Shown here in pieces: positions 18,581 through 30,166 of a DNA stretch of 64,000 bases. Origin of the DNA: Leptospira gomenensis. GTDB lineage: Bacteria > Spirochaetota > Leptospiria > Leptospirales > Leptospiraceae. Position numbers and translations under genes: made by a program. Each line of letters begins with the position of its first letter. Position 1 is the first letter of the stretch. The stretch is taken from the NCBI RefSeq assembly GCF_004770155.1, contig NZ_RQFA01000033.1, positions 1 to 64,000 on the forward strand. The letters are read 5' to 3'. Under the pieces are notes generated by a model that was not told where the DNA came from, searched no databases, and saw only the letters and a list, made by a program, of their open reading frames with translations.

Positions 18581-19642
18581 TCACACCAAACCCGAAGAAA
18601 GCAACTGCTCGATGTGTTCGTAGAACGTATCTTCCGGATTTCGATACGACAATCCCAAATCCTTTTTGCTATAGGAGTTATCAAGTCGGAACGAAACTCC
18701 CACGTTATGCGAAATATATTCCCAAGAAAGACCGAAAAATGGCCCGATCAGATACGTTAGAAATTTCGGAAGAGAACTCTTCGGAACCGGGAATCGTTTT
18801 CCGTATTTCTTCCGGATCGTTTCGGCGACGTCCAAAAACTTCATCGTTTGCGAGGAAACGATATGTCTCCCCTTCGCTTTCGGAGTAAACCCGGCGAGAA
18901 TGTGCGCACGCGCGACGTCGCGGACGTCCACGAAACCGATCGTCATATCGGGAACACCCGGAGCGAACTTTCCGTTGATCATGGATCGCATAAAATTCAC
19001 GCTCGTACCGTCCGCCCTTTCCGATAAGGAAGGCCCCATCACGAAAGAAGGATTGATCGTCAATAAATCCCAGCGGGTCTGAGCCTCCGCGATTTTCCAC
19101 GCTTCCCGTTCCGCGAGAGTTTTGGAATACGGATACGGCTGATGTTTTAAGCTGCTCGTAGTGTTCCAATGTTCTTCCGTAAACGTTCGATTCGGAACCG
19201 CATCGGCATCCGCGTTATCTCCCATTACCGCGGCGACGCTCGAAGTTAAAACCACACGTTTGACGGAAGGACTTTGATTCACGGAATTCAAAACGTTTCT
19301 CGTACCTTGTAACGCGGGATCGACCAATTCCTTCTGCGGATTTTTAATCCCGTCGATGAAAAACGGAGACGCCGTATGAATGACGAGTTCCACGCCGCCG
19401 TTTCGATTCATCGCATCAGAAAACGAACCTTCCTTCAGTAGATCCGCCTCGAAAAACTCCAGTTTTCCCGGAAAACGTTCCGCCAATTTCAAAAGATGTC
19501 CTAGTTTGGACGCGTCGGATTTGTCTCGAACCGTGGTTCTCACGGAGACGCCGTCCTCCAAAAGATAATTCACAACCCAGGAGGCGATATAACCGGCTCC
19601 TCCTGTGACGAGAACCGGCCTGGAACGATCGATTTCCTTCAT
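18581..19642 (-). CDS. NAD(P)-dependent epimerase/dihydroflavonol-4-reductase-like reductase
   Basis: 353 aa, an extended short-chain dehydrogenase/reductase. The N-terminal Rossmann motif is [13 protein letters not shown] (about 11-24), where family members usually have TG..G(F/Y)I(A/G). The catalytic YxxxK is in YPYSKTLAE, with the partner Ser in [11 protein letters not shown]. This subfamily (aldehyde or ketone reductases resembling dihydroflavonol-4-reductase and yeast GRE2) reduces carbonyl compounds in the cytoplasm with NADPH; the real substrate is unknown. It is followed on the plus-strand side by the terminator of the SH3 gene and lies next to a metallo-beta-lactamase-fold gene in the same orientation. 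Confidence 0.88.
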   Translation of the reverse strand: MKEIDRSRPVLVTGGAGYIASWVVNYLLEDGVSVRTTVRDKSDASKLGHLLKLAERFPGKLEFFEADLLKEGSFSDAMNRNGGVELVIHTASPFFIDGIKNPQKELVDPALQGTRNVLNSVNQSPSVKRVVLTSSVAAVMGDNADADAVPNRTFTEEHWNTTSSLKHQPYPYSKTLAEREAWKIAEAQTRWDLLTINPSFVMGPSLSERADGTSVNFMRSMINGKFAPGVPDMTIGFVDVRDVARAHILAGFTPKAKGRHIVSSQTMKFLDVAETIRKKYGKRFPVPKSSLPKFLTYLIGPFFGLSWEYISHNVGVSFRLDNSYSKKDLGLSYRNPEDTFYEHIEQLLSSGLV

Positions 19643-19681
19643 ATTTTTCTCTATTAGTAAATTAAAAAATTCTAAATTTTA

Positions 19682-20623
19682 TTATTTTGATATACTTTGA
19701 TGACCCGGATGAATCCCGATCGTTTTGAACCTACCCGCCAGATTTTTCAGAAAATCGAGGGACCGCTGGTTCCTTTCCTGGTCTTCCGTAAAATCGCCGG
19801 GACTAACCCCGTTTTCCCATCCCCAACTCGTATGACAAGTATCTCCTACTACCAGTTGTGTGCCGGAATTCGTCCTGACTAAAAACGCGAGACTTCCTCT
19901 CGTATGACCTTCCACGTGAAAGACGAGAAGCGATTCGTCTCCGAAAAAATCCAAGGCCGGCGGAAAACCGGAATCGGTCGAGGCGGATTCGGAAAACGTC
20001 AACTCGGATAAATTAGGATTTTCCCCCAGAACGGCATCGGTCGTACCTTGAACGAAAAGATTGAGGAATCGTTTACCGGTCGATTCCTTCGGTCCGATGA
20101 AAAGTGTGGTCCCAGCAGGAAAATCCGCGGTTCCCAAAACATGATCCAAGTGCATGTGTGTCAAAAAAATTCCTTCCACTTTTTTGGAATCCTTCTTCAA
20201 CCATTCTTCGGCGGTAAGTTGAATTTTAAGAGCCGACGTATTCATAGCGGAAGCCACGATCGAAGAGATGGGCCATTCTTTCGGATCCTTACGGAAAACT
20301 TTCGAAATCCCCGTGTCGATCAGATATCTGCCGAACTTAGGATGATCGATCACGTAGAAATAAATCTGAATCGCTTCCGGACCTGGTTGAAGACCGACTG
20401 CTTTCGGATCCTTTAAGTTGATCAACCCTCCCCGCTCCGTAGCCCAATCCGCCGCTACGAACTTTTGAAACGTAATCGTACCTTTCGCCTCGGGTTTTAA
20501 GTTCTGCGGAGCGAACGGTTTTCCTAGTTGAACGGATCGTGTGTTATGCGAAGTTACCGCACACGAAACAAGTATCGAAGAACATAAGAGAAAACGGAAG
20601 AAGGGCGATAGGATTTTTTTCAT
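19682..20623 (-). CDS. Metallo-beta-lactamase-fold hydrolase, lipoprotein
   Basis: 313 aa. The lipoprotein signal ends ...SSILVSC (Cys21). The zinc-binding pattern is complete: HMHLDH (HxHxDH), then GHTRGS, the Asp in VVGDTCH, and a C-terminal HPGH. The plan resembles the quorum-quenching lactonase and related hydrolase branch (an early beta-strand with YLIDTGI, then HxHxDH), so a lactone or ester substrate outside the cytoplasm is possible but not shown. It precedes the reductase gene with a 39-nt gap, so the two may form an operon. No strong ribosome-binding site is seen. Confidence 0.87.
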   Translation of the reverse strand: MKKILSPFFRFLLCSSILVSCAVTSHNTRSVQLGKPFAPQNLKPEAKGTITFQKFVAADWATERGGLINLKDPKAVGLQPGPEAIQIYFYVIDHPKFGRYLIDTGISKVFRKDPKEWPISSIVASAMNTSALKIQLTAEEWLKKDSKKVEGIFLTHMHLDHVLGTADFPAGTTLFIGPKESTGKRFLNLFVQGTTDAVLGENPNLSELTFSESASTDSGFPPALDFFGDESLLVFHVEGHTRGSLAFLVRTNSGTQLVVGDTCHTSWGWENGVSPGDFTEDQERNQRSLDFLKNLAGRFKTIGIHPGHQSISK

Positions 20624-20861
20624 AACCGAAGAATAAGGAAAGGATGCGATTCAGCAAGGTCATTTTGAAATCGTATCCGAAAAACAAAGATAAGAAATAA
20701 ACACTCGATCTTTTATTCGGGAACCGGAATCCTACGTCGATGTTCGGCAAACGTGTCACAGCGTGAAAAGAAATTTACAAAAAGACGCGCATGTCGTTCC
20801 TTAACGGAAATCAAAAAAACGAATCCACAACGGAAACGTATATCGCAAGTGAGGAGAATCT

Positions 20862-21332
20862 ATGAAATCAGCCGAACAAGTTGCCCGGGAATTTTACGAA
20901 GCATTCCAAAAAAAAGACGCCGCGACGATGGGCGCCCTTTATTCCGATACGGCGACGTTCAGCGATCCGGTATTTACCGGCTTAAACGCGACCGAAACGA
21001 GGGGAATGTGGAACATGCTCGTTTCCAGAGGCAAGGATCTTGAATTGAGGTTCGGAGAAATCAAATCGGAAGGCGACGTCGCACGGGTAACCTGGGAAGC
21101 ATTTTATACGTTTTCAAAAACCGGGAACAAAGTGCATAACGTGATCCGCGCGGAATTGGTTTGCAAGGACGGTAAAATCGTAAAACACACGGATCGATTC
21201 GGTTTTTATCGCTGGTCCAGACAGGCTCTGGGAATTTCCGGACTTCTCTTCGGCTTTCTTCCGTTCATAAAAAACAAGGTAAAAGCCGAAGCGAAAAAAG
21301 GTCTGGAGTTGTTTATGAGAAGACAGAGATAA
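20862..21332 (+). CDS. SnoaL/NTF2-like small protein
   Basis: 156 aa with a GAGGAG site eight bases before the ATG. The N-terminal [20 protein letters not shown] and SDPVFTGL segments, followed by four beta-strands, fit the SnoaL-like cone fold of the NTF2 superfamily, which includes small isomerases, hydrolases and ligand carriers. The C-terminus adds a short hydrophobic helix and a basic tail. No signal peptide, so cytoplasmic. It is convergent with the catalase-like gene (2-nt gap). The fold call is good; the reaction cannot be predicted from sequence. Confidence 0.82.
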   Translation: MKSAEQVAREFYEAFQKKDAATMGALYSDTATFSDPVFTGLNATETRGMWNMLVSRGKDLELRFGEIKSEGDVARVTWEAFYTFSKTGNKVHNVIRAELVCKDGKIVKHTDRFGFYRWSRQALGISGLLFGFLPFIKNKVKAEAKKGLELFMRRQR

Positions 21333-21334
21333 AC

Positions 21335-22444
21335 TCACTCCGAAGGTTCGGCCGCCTTAACGTCGTTTTGCGATCTTCTATATTTGGCAATCGTCTCGTA
21401 GGCCGATTTTCGCACCCGATTGATTCCTCCCAAGGGACGATGTTCCGAAAGGGAATGCCAAGGATTAAACGACATGATTTCGCAGGCCCGGTCCTGTTCC
21501 GAAACGGCGAACTCCTGTTTAGGAATTTCGATCTTCGCCACCGTTCGAAACGGAGAATCGGCCTCGTTCCAAGCAACGGCCGGATCTTCCACGGGCATCG
21601 AAATCGGATCCGTTTGTTTTTGAATCATGAATTCGAAACAGGCGGATCTTTCTTTGAGATGATCGATCATCGTCCGTCTTAGATAATCGTCCGCGGGGTT
21701 TTCGGGAAGTTTCGTTACCGGCTCCGCGCAGGGTTTTGCGGAATATTTTACCGCGAGCGATTCCTTACCCAACCGATACGGAGTCGTACTCCAATAACGG
21801 ATTTCCAAAACGTCCGGAATTTTTTTTCTTCGGATCGAGATCGATTCGCGGAGCGCGGTCAACTTCCAATTCCAGGGAAGTCCTCCGAAAAAATAAGACA
21901 TCGGCTTTTTAGCGAACGCGGCTCGGAACAAGGCCAAATATTCCGCGGGATCGCCCGCGGGAAGAACGGGATGATTGATCAAAAGAAAGTCCTGCGTTCT
22001 TTTTTCGTCGGAAGCGAGTTTCGGGCCTTCCACTCCCATCAGTTTGATTCCCATTCCGCGAATATCCCCTTCGTGATCCGGTTTTTTCGTTATCGAGCCG
22101 TTCGAAAAACGGATCCACACCGGAAACGATTTAGAAGAATTGAATATTCCAAATTTAAATTCCTCGGGAACCGAATCCGAAACCGTGAACGTTCCTTTGA
22201 CGCATCCGTGCGCGAAGGGATGAGCGTCCCGTTTCGCTTCGGAGCCTGCCGGATATTTTTCCTTAAGCGAGGAAATCAAAAGATCCAGGGTCTCGCGAAC
22301 CGTCTTTTCTTCTTCGGGAAACTGAAATTCCGCGCCCAATTTTGTGTCTTTAGGAATGACAACCCTAGGCCCTTGTCCGACCCAAAACAAAACACCGAGT
22401 AAAAATAAAATTCCAATCGTTATGTATCCGATCTTTTTCAACAT
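21335..22444 (-). CDS. Catalase-family haem protein (small, SrpA-like), membrane-anchored or exported
   Basis: 369 aa from the ATG at 22444; GGAG six bases upstream fits this start better than a TTG at 22456. An N-terminal hydrophobic segment (IGYITIGILFLLGVLFWV) suggests export or a membrane anchor. The body has the catalase-core pattern: AHPFAHGCVKGTF (with the distal His near the start), PVWIRFSNG, GDIRGMGIKL, DFLLINHPVL, and FNPWHSLSEHRPLGGINR near the end. It is much shorter than a true catalase and lacks the usual R..FY..Y proximal motif, as in SrpA-type proteins; peroxidase activity is therefore uncertain. Confidence 0.85.
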   Translation of the reverse strand: MLKKIGYITIGILFLLGVLFWVGQGPRVVIPKDTKLGAEFQFPEEEKTVRETLDLLISSLKEKYPAGSEAKRDAHPFAHGCVKGTFTVSDSVPEEFKFGIFNSSKSFPVWIRFSNGSITKKPDHEGDIRGMGIKLMGVEGPKLASDEKRTQDFLLINHPVLPAGDPAEYLALFRAAFAKKPMSYFFGGLPWNWKLTALRESISIRRKKIPDVLEIRYWSTTPYRLGKESLAVKYSAKPCAEPVTKLPENPADDYLRRTMIDHLKERSACFEFMIQKQTDPISMPVEDPAVAWNEADSPFRTVAKIEIPKQEFAVSEQDRACEIMSFNPWHSLSEHRPLGGINRVRKSAYETIAKYRRSQNDVKAAEPSE

Positions 22445-22687
22445 CATCCGCTCCAATCGATTCTAAAGGATGAAGGGAGAGAATCACGGATTCCGCAAAA
22501 ATTCCTCTCTTTTATTTCCTTAAGAGAATGAAAATCGAATCGAAAAGAACGGCGCCGGAAAGTCGTTCGCAAACAGGCGACATAGGATACGTCCGAAATC
22601 GTAAAAAAACGCCGTAAAATCCCGTCCCGGCTATTTTTTTGGTTGAAAAACCGAAATCAAAAAGCCACAGAAGTAACCGGGACTCAC

Positions 22688-23026
22688 ATGGAAATAACCG
22701 TACAAGACGATATTCACATCATCAAAATTGCAGGATCGATTCTCCAATCCGATAGCGAAGAATTGGATAGAAATTTGAGCGAACACAACTTTGATCCGTC
22801 CCCCAAGATCATCATCGATCTTACGGAAGTGAATCATATCTGTTCCACTGCGTTAGGCATCATTGTCTCCTATAAAAAGAAATTCAAAAGTGCGGAAGGC
22901 GACATCATCATCGTCGTAAACGACGAGGATCTGCTCCAATTGTTCGAAATCACGATGTTGGACAAGGTCTTTAAGGTGGTTCCCAATATCGAAGACGCTT
23001 TCGACGAATTCAAACTAAGTCGCTAA
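22688..23026 (+). CDS. STAS-domain anti-sigma factor antagonist
   Basis: 112 aa, a single STAS domain of SpoIIAA type. The strand IIIDLTEVNHICSTALGIIV holds the usual phosphorylation site (Ser/Thr of ICSTALG) just before the conserved Leu-Gly. I placed the start at the ATG at 22688; a TTG at 22643 would add 15 residues outside the domain. Such proteins are controlled by serine kinase/phosphatase pairs and free sigma factors or other partners. No kinase or sigma factor lies nearby, so its partner is elsewhere. A 13-nt gap leads to rdgB. Confidence 0.87.
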   Translation: MEITVQDDIHIIKIAGSILQSDSEELDRNLSEHNFDPSPKIIIDLTEVNHICSTALGIIVSYKKKFKSAEGDIIIVVNDEDLLQLFEITMLDKVFKVVPNIEDAFDEFKLSR

Positions 23027-23039
23027 CACCCCTTCTTCG

Positions 23040-23633
23040 TTGAAACGACTCGCTCTCGCCACCAACAACGCACATAAAGTCCGGGAAGTAAGTTCCATCT
23101 TATCGGAGTTAGGCGTTCTGATCCTGACTCCGAAGGAATTAAACGTCGATTTCCACGCGGAAGAAACCGGAACCACATTCTCGGAAAACGCCCTGATCAA
23201 AGCACGGGAATTGTATCGTATCACCTCTTTGCCGTCGATTGCGGACGATTCGGGAATTTGTGTCGCAGCCTTAAACGGAGAACCGGGGGTTTATTCCGCG
23301 CGTTTCGGAGGAGAAGGACGGAACGATCGGGATCGTGCGCTTTTACTTTTAGAAAAACTAAGAGCAGAGGTGGATCGAAACGCGCACTACGCCTGTGTGA
23401 TCGCCTACGTGGACGGGAACACGGAAAAAACATTCGAAGGCAAGTGTGAGGGGGTGATTTCGGAGGAATACGACTCCGAAGGCAAATACGGATTCGGCTA
23501 CGATCCCGTATTCTTTTACCCTCCTTTCGGAAAACCGTTTTCTCAGGTTCCTGAAGAGAAAAAGAACTCGGTTTCCCATAGGAAAAAAGCCCTGGACGGG
23601 CTTTCGACTTTTCTCGAATCGTATTCCTTCTAA
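23040..23633 (+). CDS. rdgB: XTP/dITP diphosphatase (HAM1 family)
   Basis: 197 aa. It hydrolyses non-canonical purine nucleoside triphosphates (XTP, dITP) to the monophosphates, protecting DNA and RNA. The family motifs are present: LATNNAHKVREV at the N-terminus, ADDSGICVAALNGEPGVYSA in the middle, GFGYDPVF and the C-terminal SHRKKAL. Length is usual. The start is TTG at 23040, 13 nt after the STAS gene; there is no strong ribosome-binding site, so coupling to the upstream gene is likely. Cytoplasmic. Confidence 0.95.
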   Translation: MKRLALATNNAHKVREVSSILSELGVLILTPKELNVDFHAEETGTTFSENALIKARELYRITSLPSIADDSGICVAALNGEPGVYSARFGGEGRNDRDRALLLLEKLRAEVDRNAHYACVIAYVDGNTEKTFEGKCEGVISEEYDSEGKYGFGYDPVFFYPPFGKPFSQVPEEKKNSVSHRKKALDGLSTFLESYSF

Positions 23634-23764
23634 ACGTAAGATTCCCATCCGACTTTCGTTTTCGAAATAAAATTATAATTTTATAATAAACTAAAATTCT
23701 AATTCCGATTTCATCGAAAACCGGCCATTTCCCGGACGAAGGCTCGAAAAAGGGAATAGCCCGT

Positions 23765-25969
23765 TTATATCGGAGCCCCCCAGGCGTCTCGGACCCCTTG
23801 TCGCATCGCCTGCTCGCATCGCAGGATATAAAGGTGTGCGGCCCGATCGTCCGAATAAATCTCCAAAACCTTTCTCATGTATTCGATACAACTCTGAAAA
23901 TCCTGCTTCATATATTCCAGAACCGCTTTTTCAAAGATCGGCTTTGTATATAATTTGAGCTCTAAAACCTCGGATTCCGTTCCGTCCATGATTTCATAGA
24001 CGCAGAGGTGATCGCTTTTTCCCTTCACGGTGATCGAATCCAAAAGGCGGTAGTTATATTTGTCCGGATCCGGAAGACGATACATGGTCTGTTCGCTGAT
24101 TATGATTTTAGAGCCGTAAATTTTGGTCAGTCCTTCGATCCTGGAAGAAACGTTCACCGCGTCCGAGATCACGGTTCCTTCCATCCTTTCGTCGCTTCCG
24201 ATCGTACCCAATATCATTTTTCCGTAATGTATTCCGATTCCGATCAGGATCGGCGCGTAATTGGATTTCATACGATATTGGTTGTAAGTGATGAGATAAT
24301 TCTGCATTTCTATGGCGGCGTCCACCGCGTTTTCCGGACTTTCCTGAAACAACGCCATAATCCCGTCTCCGAGATACTTATCGATATAACCCGAATGGGA
24401 TTGGATGATAGGATTCATCCGTTTCAGATAGGAATTGATAAAATTGAAATTCTCCTCCGGCGTCATTTTTTCGGATAGTTCAGTGAAGGAACGGATATCC
24501 GAAAACATGACCGACATTTCCTTTTCTATCTGATCTCCGAGGCTTACGTCCAAAATGGAATGTTTTCCTAGGTTGTTCAAAAATTCCCGGGGAACGAATC
24601 TCGCATAGGAAGTATAGAGTTTGGTCAATTCTTCGTTTTTATTATAGAGTTGTTCGTTTAACAATTCGGTTTTGGAATGGACCTGCGAAAAACGGATCGA
24701 AAGCGAAAACGCGATGGAAAAAAGAAAAAGCAGAAAGCCGACTTCCATAACGGAGTTCTGATTTATATAACCCATATAGGAGAAAAAACCGTGCAAAATG
24801 CTGAAAAATAAAATCGTAAAACCCACCAGGAGAACCTTACCTTCGTTTTTATACCGGTCGAGGTTCCGAAGAGTATGATAAAAACCGTATACGATCGATA
24901 TGAAAATATTCACGATCGCAAGAGGAAGTAGATTCTTCCAGAACAAACCGACGTAAAAATACTCCTTCGTCTCGGATAAAATGGGAACGAAAGAAAGCAC
25001 GAAACATACGTAAATCAAGGAAGGTAATATCATGAAAAATTTCGAAATCGGAGAAAGCAAAGAACGGAAGAAGGTATGAAAGAAAAGGATCATAAAAACG
25101 GAAAATAAAATGATCCCCGTTCCGTTCAGAAATTGATTCAGCCAGGCGTTATTATAAAACCAATACGTTACCGTTCTGTAACCGAGCGTTTGTACTCCCG
25201 CGAGAATACATAAAACTCCGAAGTAAAGATAATGTTTCTCCGATTTTCTCACCGAATAGAAAAGTATATGATATAAACCGCAAAAGACGAAAAAACCGAA
25301 AAGTATGGAGGCCCAGATCAGATGCAGATTGAACCTGCGTTTGATATTCTCCTCCGATCCTATAAAAAAATCGGTCAACGCGAAACCGCCCAATCCTCCC
25401 GCGCTTCGAACCCGCACCGCGATCGAATTCGGAGTTCCGACCTTAAGAAGCGAAGAATCGACCGTATAAACGTCGTTTCTCGTATCGGATTCCAAAAGGT
25501 TACCGCTTTCCGAAATCTTCCCCTTTTTTCCGATCAACACACCGTTAACGAAAAACTCGTGGGCGTTTTCGATATAAGGGATCATGATCGCGACGTTTTT
25601 ACCGCGAAACTCCTCCGAAAGAACGAAGTTCATACGAAACCATCCGACTCCGTCGTAATCGTAACCTTCGAGATGCCAACTTTTCGCGGCTTCGAATAGA
25701 TTCCAGTGTGTGTGAAAATAGTCGGACGCGGAAAAAGCGGCGTTATCGGAAGGTTTAAAATACCACTTCCCGTTCATCGAATAGTCTTGGTCCGACTTTT
25801 CAATCCTCAAATTTCCGAGTTCCACCTGCGCATTCAATTCATCGGAAGGAATCACCGATAAAAACGTAACGGACCAGAAAAGAATAAGGGAAATCGATCT
25901 ATTAAAAATCTTAAATACGGTCCTTAAAAATCCGTTTTTTTTCCTGAAATGAAATGGATGTGAATTCAT
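23765..25969 (-). CDS. 7TM-DISM receptor-type adenylate/guanylate cyclase
   Basis: 734 aa. After a signal-like hydrophobic segment (about 22-45), residues 50-200 form an extracytoplasmic jelly-roll domain of 7TMR-DISMED2 type (WYFKPSD, GWFRMNF, EFFVNGVLIGK). Seven transmembrane helices follow (about 210-415). A short coiled coil precedes a class III cyclase domain (about 455-645): FSDIRSFTELSE and KYLGDGIMALF supply the two metal Asp residues, and DAVNVSSRIEGL the transition-state Asn and Arg. A C-terminal extension of about 85 residues is helical. It should turn an external ligand, perhaps a carbohydrate, into a cyclic nucleotide signal. The Lys of DKYLGDG suggests ATP rather than GTP as substrate. 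Confidence 0.92.
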   Translation of the reverse strand: MNSHPFHFRKKNGFLRTVFKIFNRSISLILFWSVTFLSVIPSDELNAQVELGNLRIEKSDQDYSMNGKWYFKPSDNAAFSASDYFHTHWNLFEAAKSWHLEGYDYDGVGWFRMNFVLSEEFRGKNVAIMIPYIENAHEFFVNGVLIGKKGKISESGNLLESDTRNDVYTVDSSLLKVGTPNSIAVRVRSAGGLGGFALTDFFIGSEENIKRRFNLHLIWASILFGFFVFCGLYHILFYSVRKSEKHYLYFGVLCILAGVQTLGYRTVTYWFYNNAWLNQFLNGTGIILFSVFMILFFHTFFRSLLSPISKFFMILPSLIYVCFVLSFVPILSETKEYFYVGLFWKNLLPLAIVNIFISIVYGFYHTLRNLDRYKNEGKVLLVGFTILFFSILHGFFSYMGYINQNSVMEVGFLLFLFSIAFSLSIRFSQVHSKTELLNEQLYNKNEELTKLYTSYARFVPREFLNNLGKHSILDVSLGDQIEKEMSVMFSDIRSFTELSEKMTPEENFNFINSYLKRMNPIIQSHSGYIDKYLGDGIMALFQESPENAVDAAIEMQNYLITYNQYRMKSNYAPILIGIGIHYGKMILGTIGSDERMEGTVISDAVNVSSRIEGLTKIYGSKIIISEQTMYRLPDPDKYNYRLLDSITVKGKSDHLCVYEIMDGTESEVLELKLYTKPIFEKAVLEYMKQDFQSCIEYMRKVLEIYSDDRAAHLYILRCEQAMRQGVRDAWGAPI

Positions 25970-26396
25970 GATGTTTGTTTATTCCGTAAAGTCCCGCGAA
26001 TTAGGGGGAAGTCGCGGAAGCCGATCAATTTCATACTACGTGTTTTGCTAATACGAAATCGATGTTTCCCCGTTTAATAAACTACAATAGGTTCAGCATA
26101 AAAGCGACTGCATTTATAAATGAGTTCCGAACAGATTCGATTTCGGTTTAACAATTATAAGAATCCATTCCTCTAAAACGAAAAACGATAAATGACTCGG
26201 TGTCGCTTCGACTACGCCGAAGAAAGGATTCGAATCGACGACGGAATTTAAGGAGATAGGATTTTAAACGATGCGGATCGTAGATCCAAACGATATAACG
26301 GAATCGAAATTATAAGAAAGAGCCGGAAGAAAAATCGGATTCCGATTTTTTAATGCGAAATGAGCCGACCCGTTTCGTCGAATCGGCCGAAGGATT
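25970..26396. other. Long intergenic region upstream of the cyclase gene
   Basis: About 430 bp between the ABC-F stop and the cyclase start, both on the minus strand. No convincing coding frame is present. It should hold the cyclase promoter and leader, and at its ABC-F end the terminator at 26330-26351. I see no riboswitch-like structure, but none can be excluded by eye. Confidence 0.5.
26330..26351 (-). terminator. Rho-independent terminator after the ABC-F gene
   Basis: A 9-bp stem, AAAAATCGG (26330-26338) with CCGATTTTT (26342-26350), has a 3-nt loop and is flanked by A and T runs. It lies 46 nt after the stop of the minus-strand ABC-F gene. The symmetric A and T tracts would let it work in both directions. 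Confidence 0.6.
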
Positions 26397-28031
<1,635 letters not shown>

Positions 28032-28141
28032 ATGGAAATACCTGCCAGGGGAGAATCATGACCATGATTTTCAAACTAGGGTTTTTTGCCAAGAAAAAGG
28101 AGAATTAAGAAGTTCTGAAATTCTACCGAAAGGTACAAGGT

Positions 28142-30001
<1,860 letters not shown>

Positions 30002-30006
30002 AAAAG

Positions 30007-30034
30007 GGAATTCCGGCCCCGCTGCCGGAATTCC
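30007..30034. repeat. 11-bp perfect inverted repeat (GC/AATT hairpin) after the OmpA gene
   Basis: GGAATTCCGGC (30007-30017) pairs with GCCGGAATTCC (30024-30034) around a 6-nt loop, two bases after an A run following the OmpA stop. No T run follows, so it is not a classical terminator. It has an EcoRI-like GAATTC core in each arm. Confidence 0.6.
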
Positions 30035-30048
30035 TACGAAAATCCGCC

Positions 30049-30082
30049 GAAGAATTCCGCTTGACCGATTCGGGAATTCTTC
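30049..30082. repeat. 10-bp perfect inverted repeat adjacent to the previous hairpin
   Basis: GAAGAATTCC (30049-30058) pairs with GGAATTCTTC (30073-30082) across a 14-nt loop. With the hairpin 15 bp earlier it forms a tandem pair sharing the AATTCC core between the OmpA and penicillin-binding protein genes. Confidence 0.55.
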
Positions 30083-30166
30083 GCTTCCGATTCGATTTCT
30101 AATACTTTACAAAGCGGACTCGGTTTCTATCCTATTTCCCGGGGATCGTTCGATCCGAGGAAACTC

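Noticed and set aside
23667..23684. 18-bp AT-only palindrome between rdgB and the cyclase gene
   Set aside because: Self-complementary A/T sequence arises easily in AT-rich gaps and has no GC stem; not convincing as a terminator.
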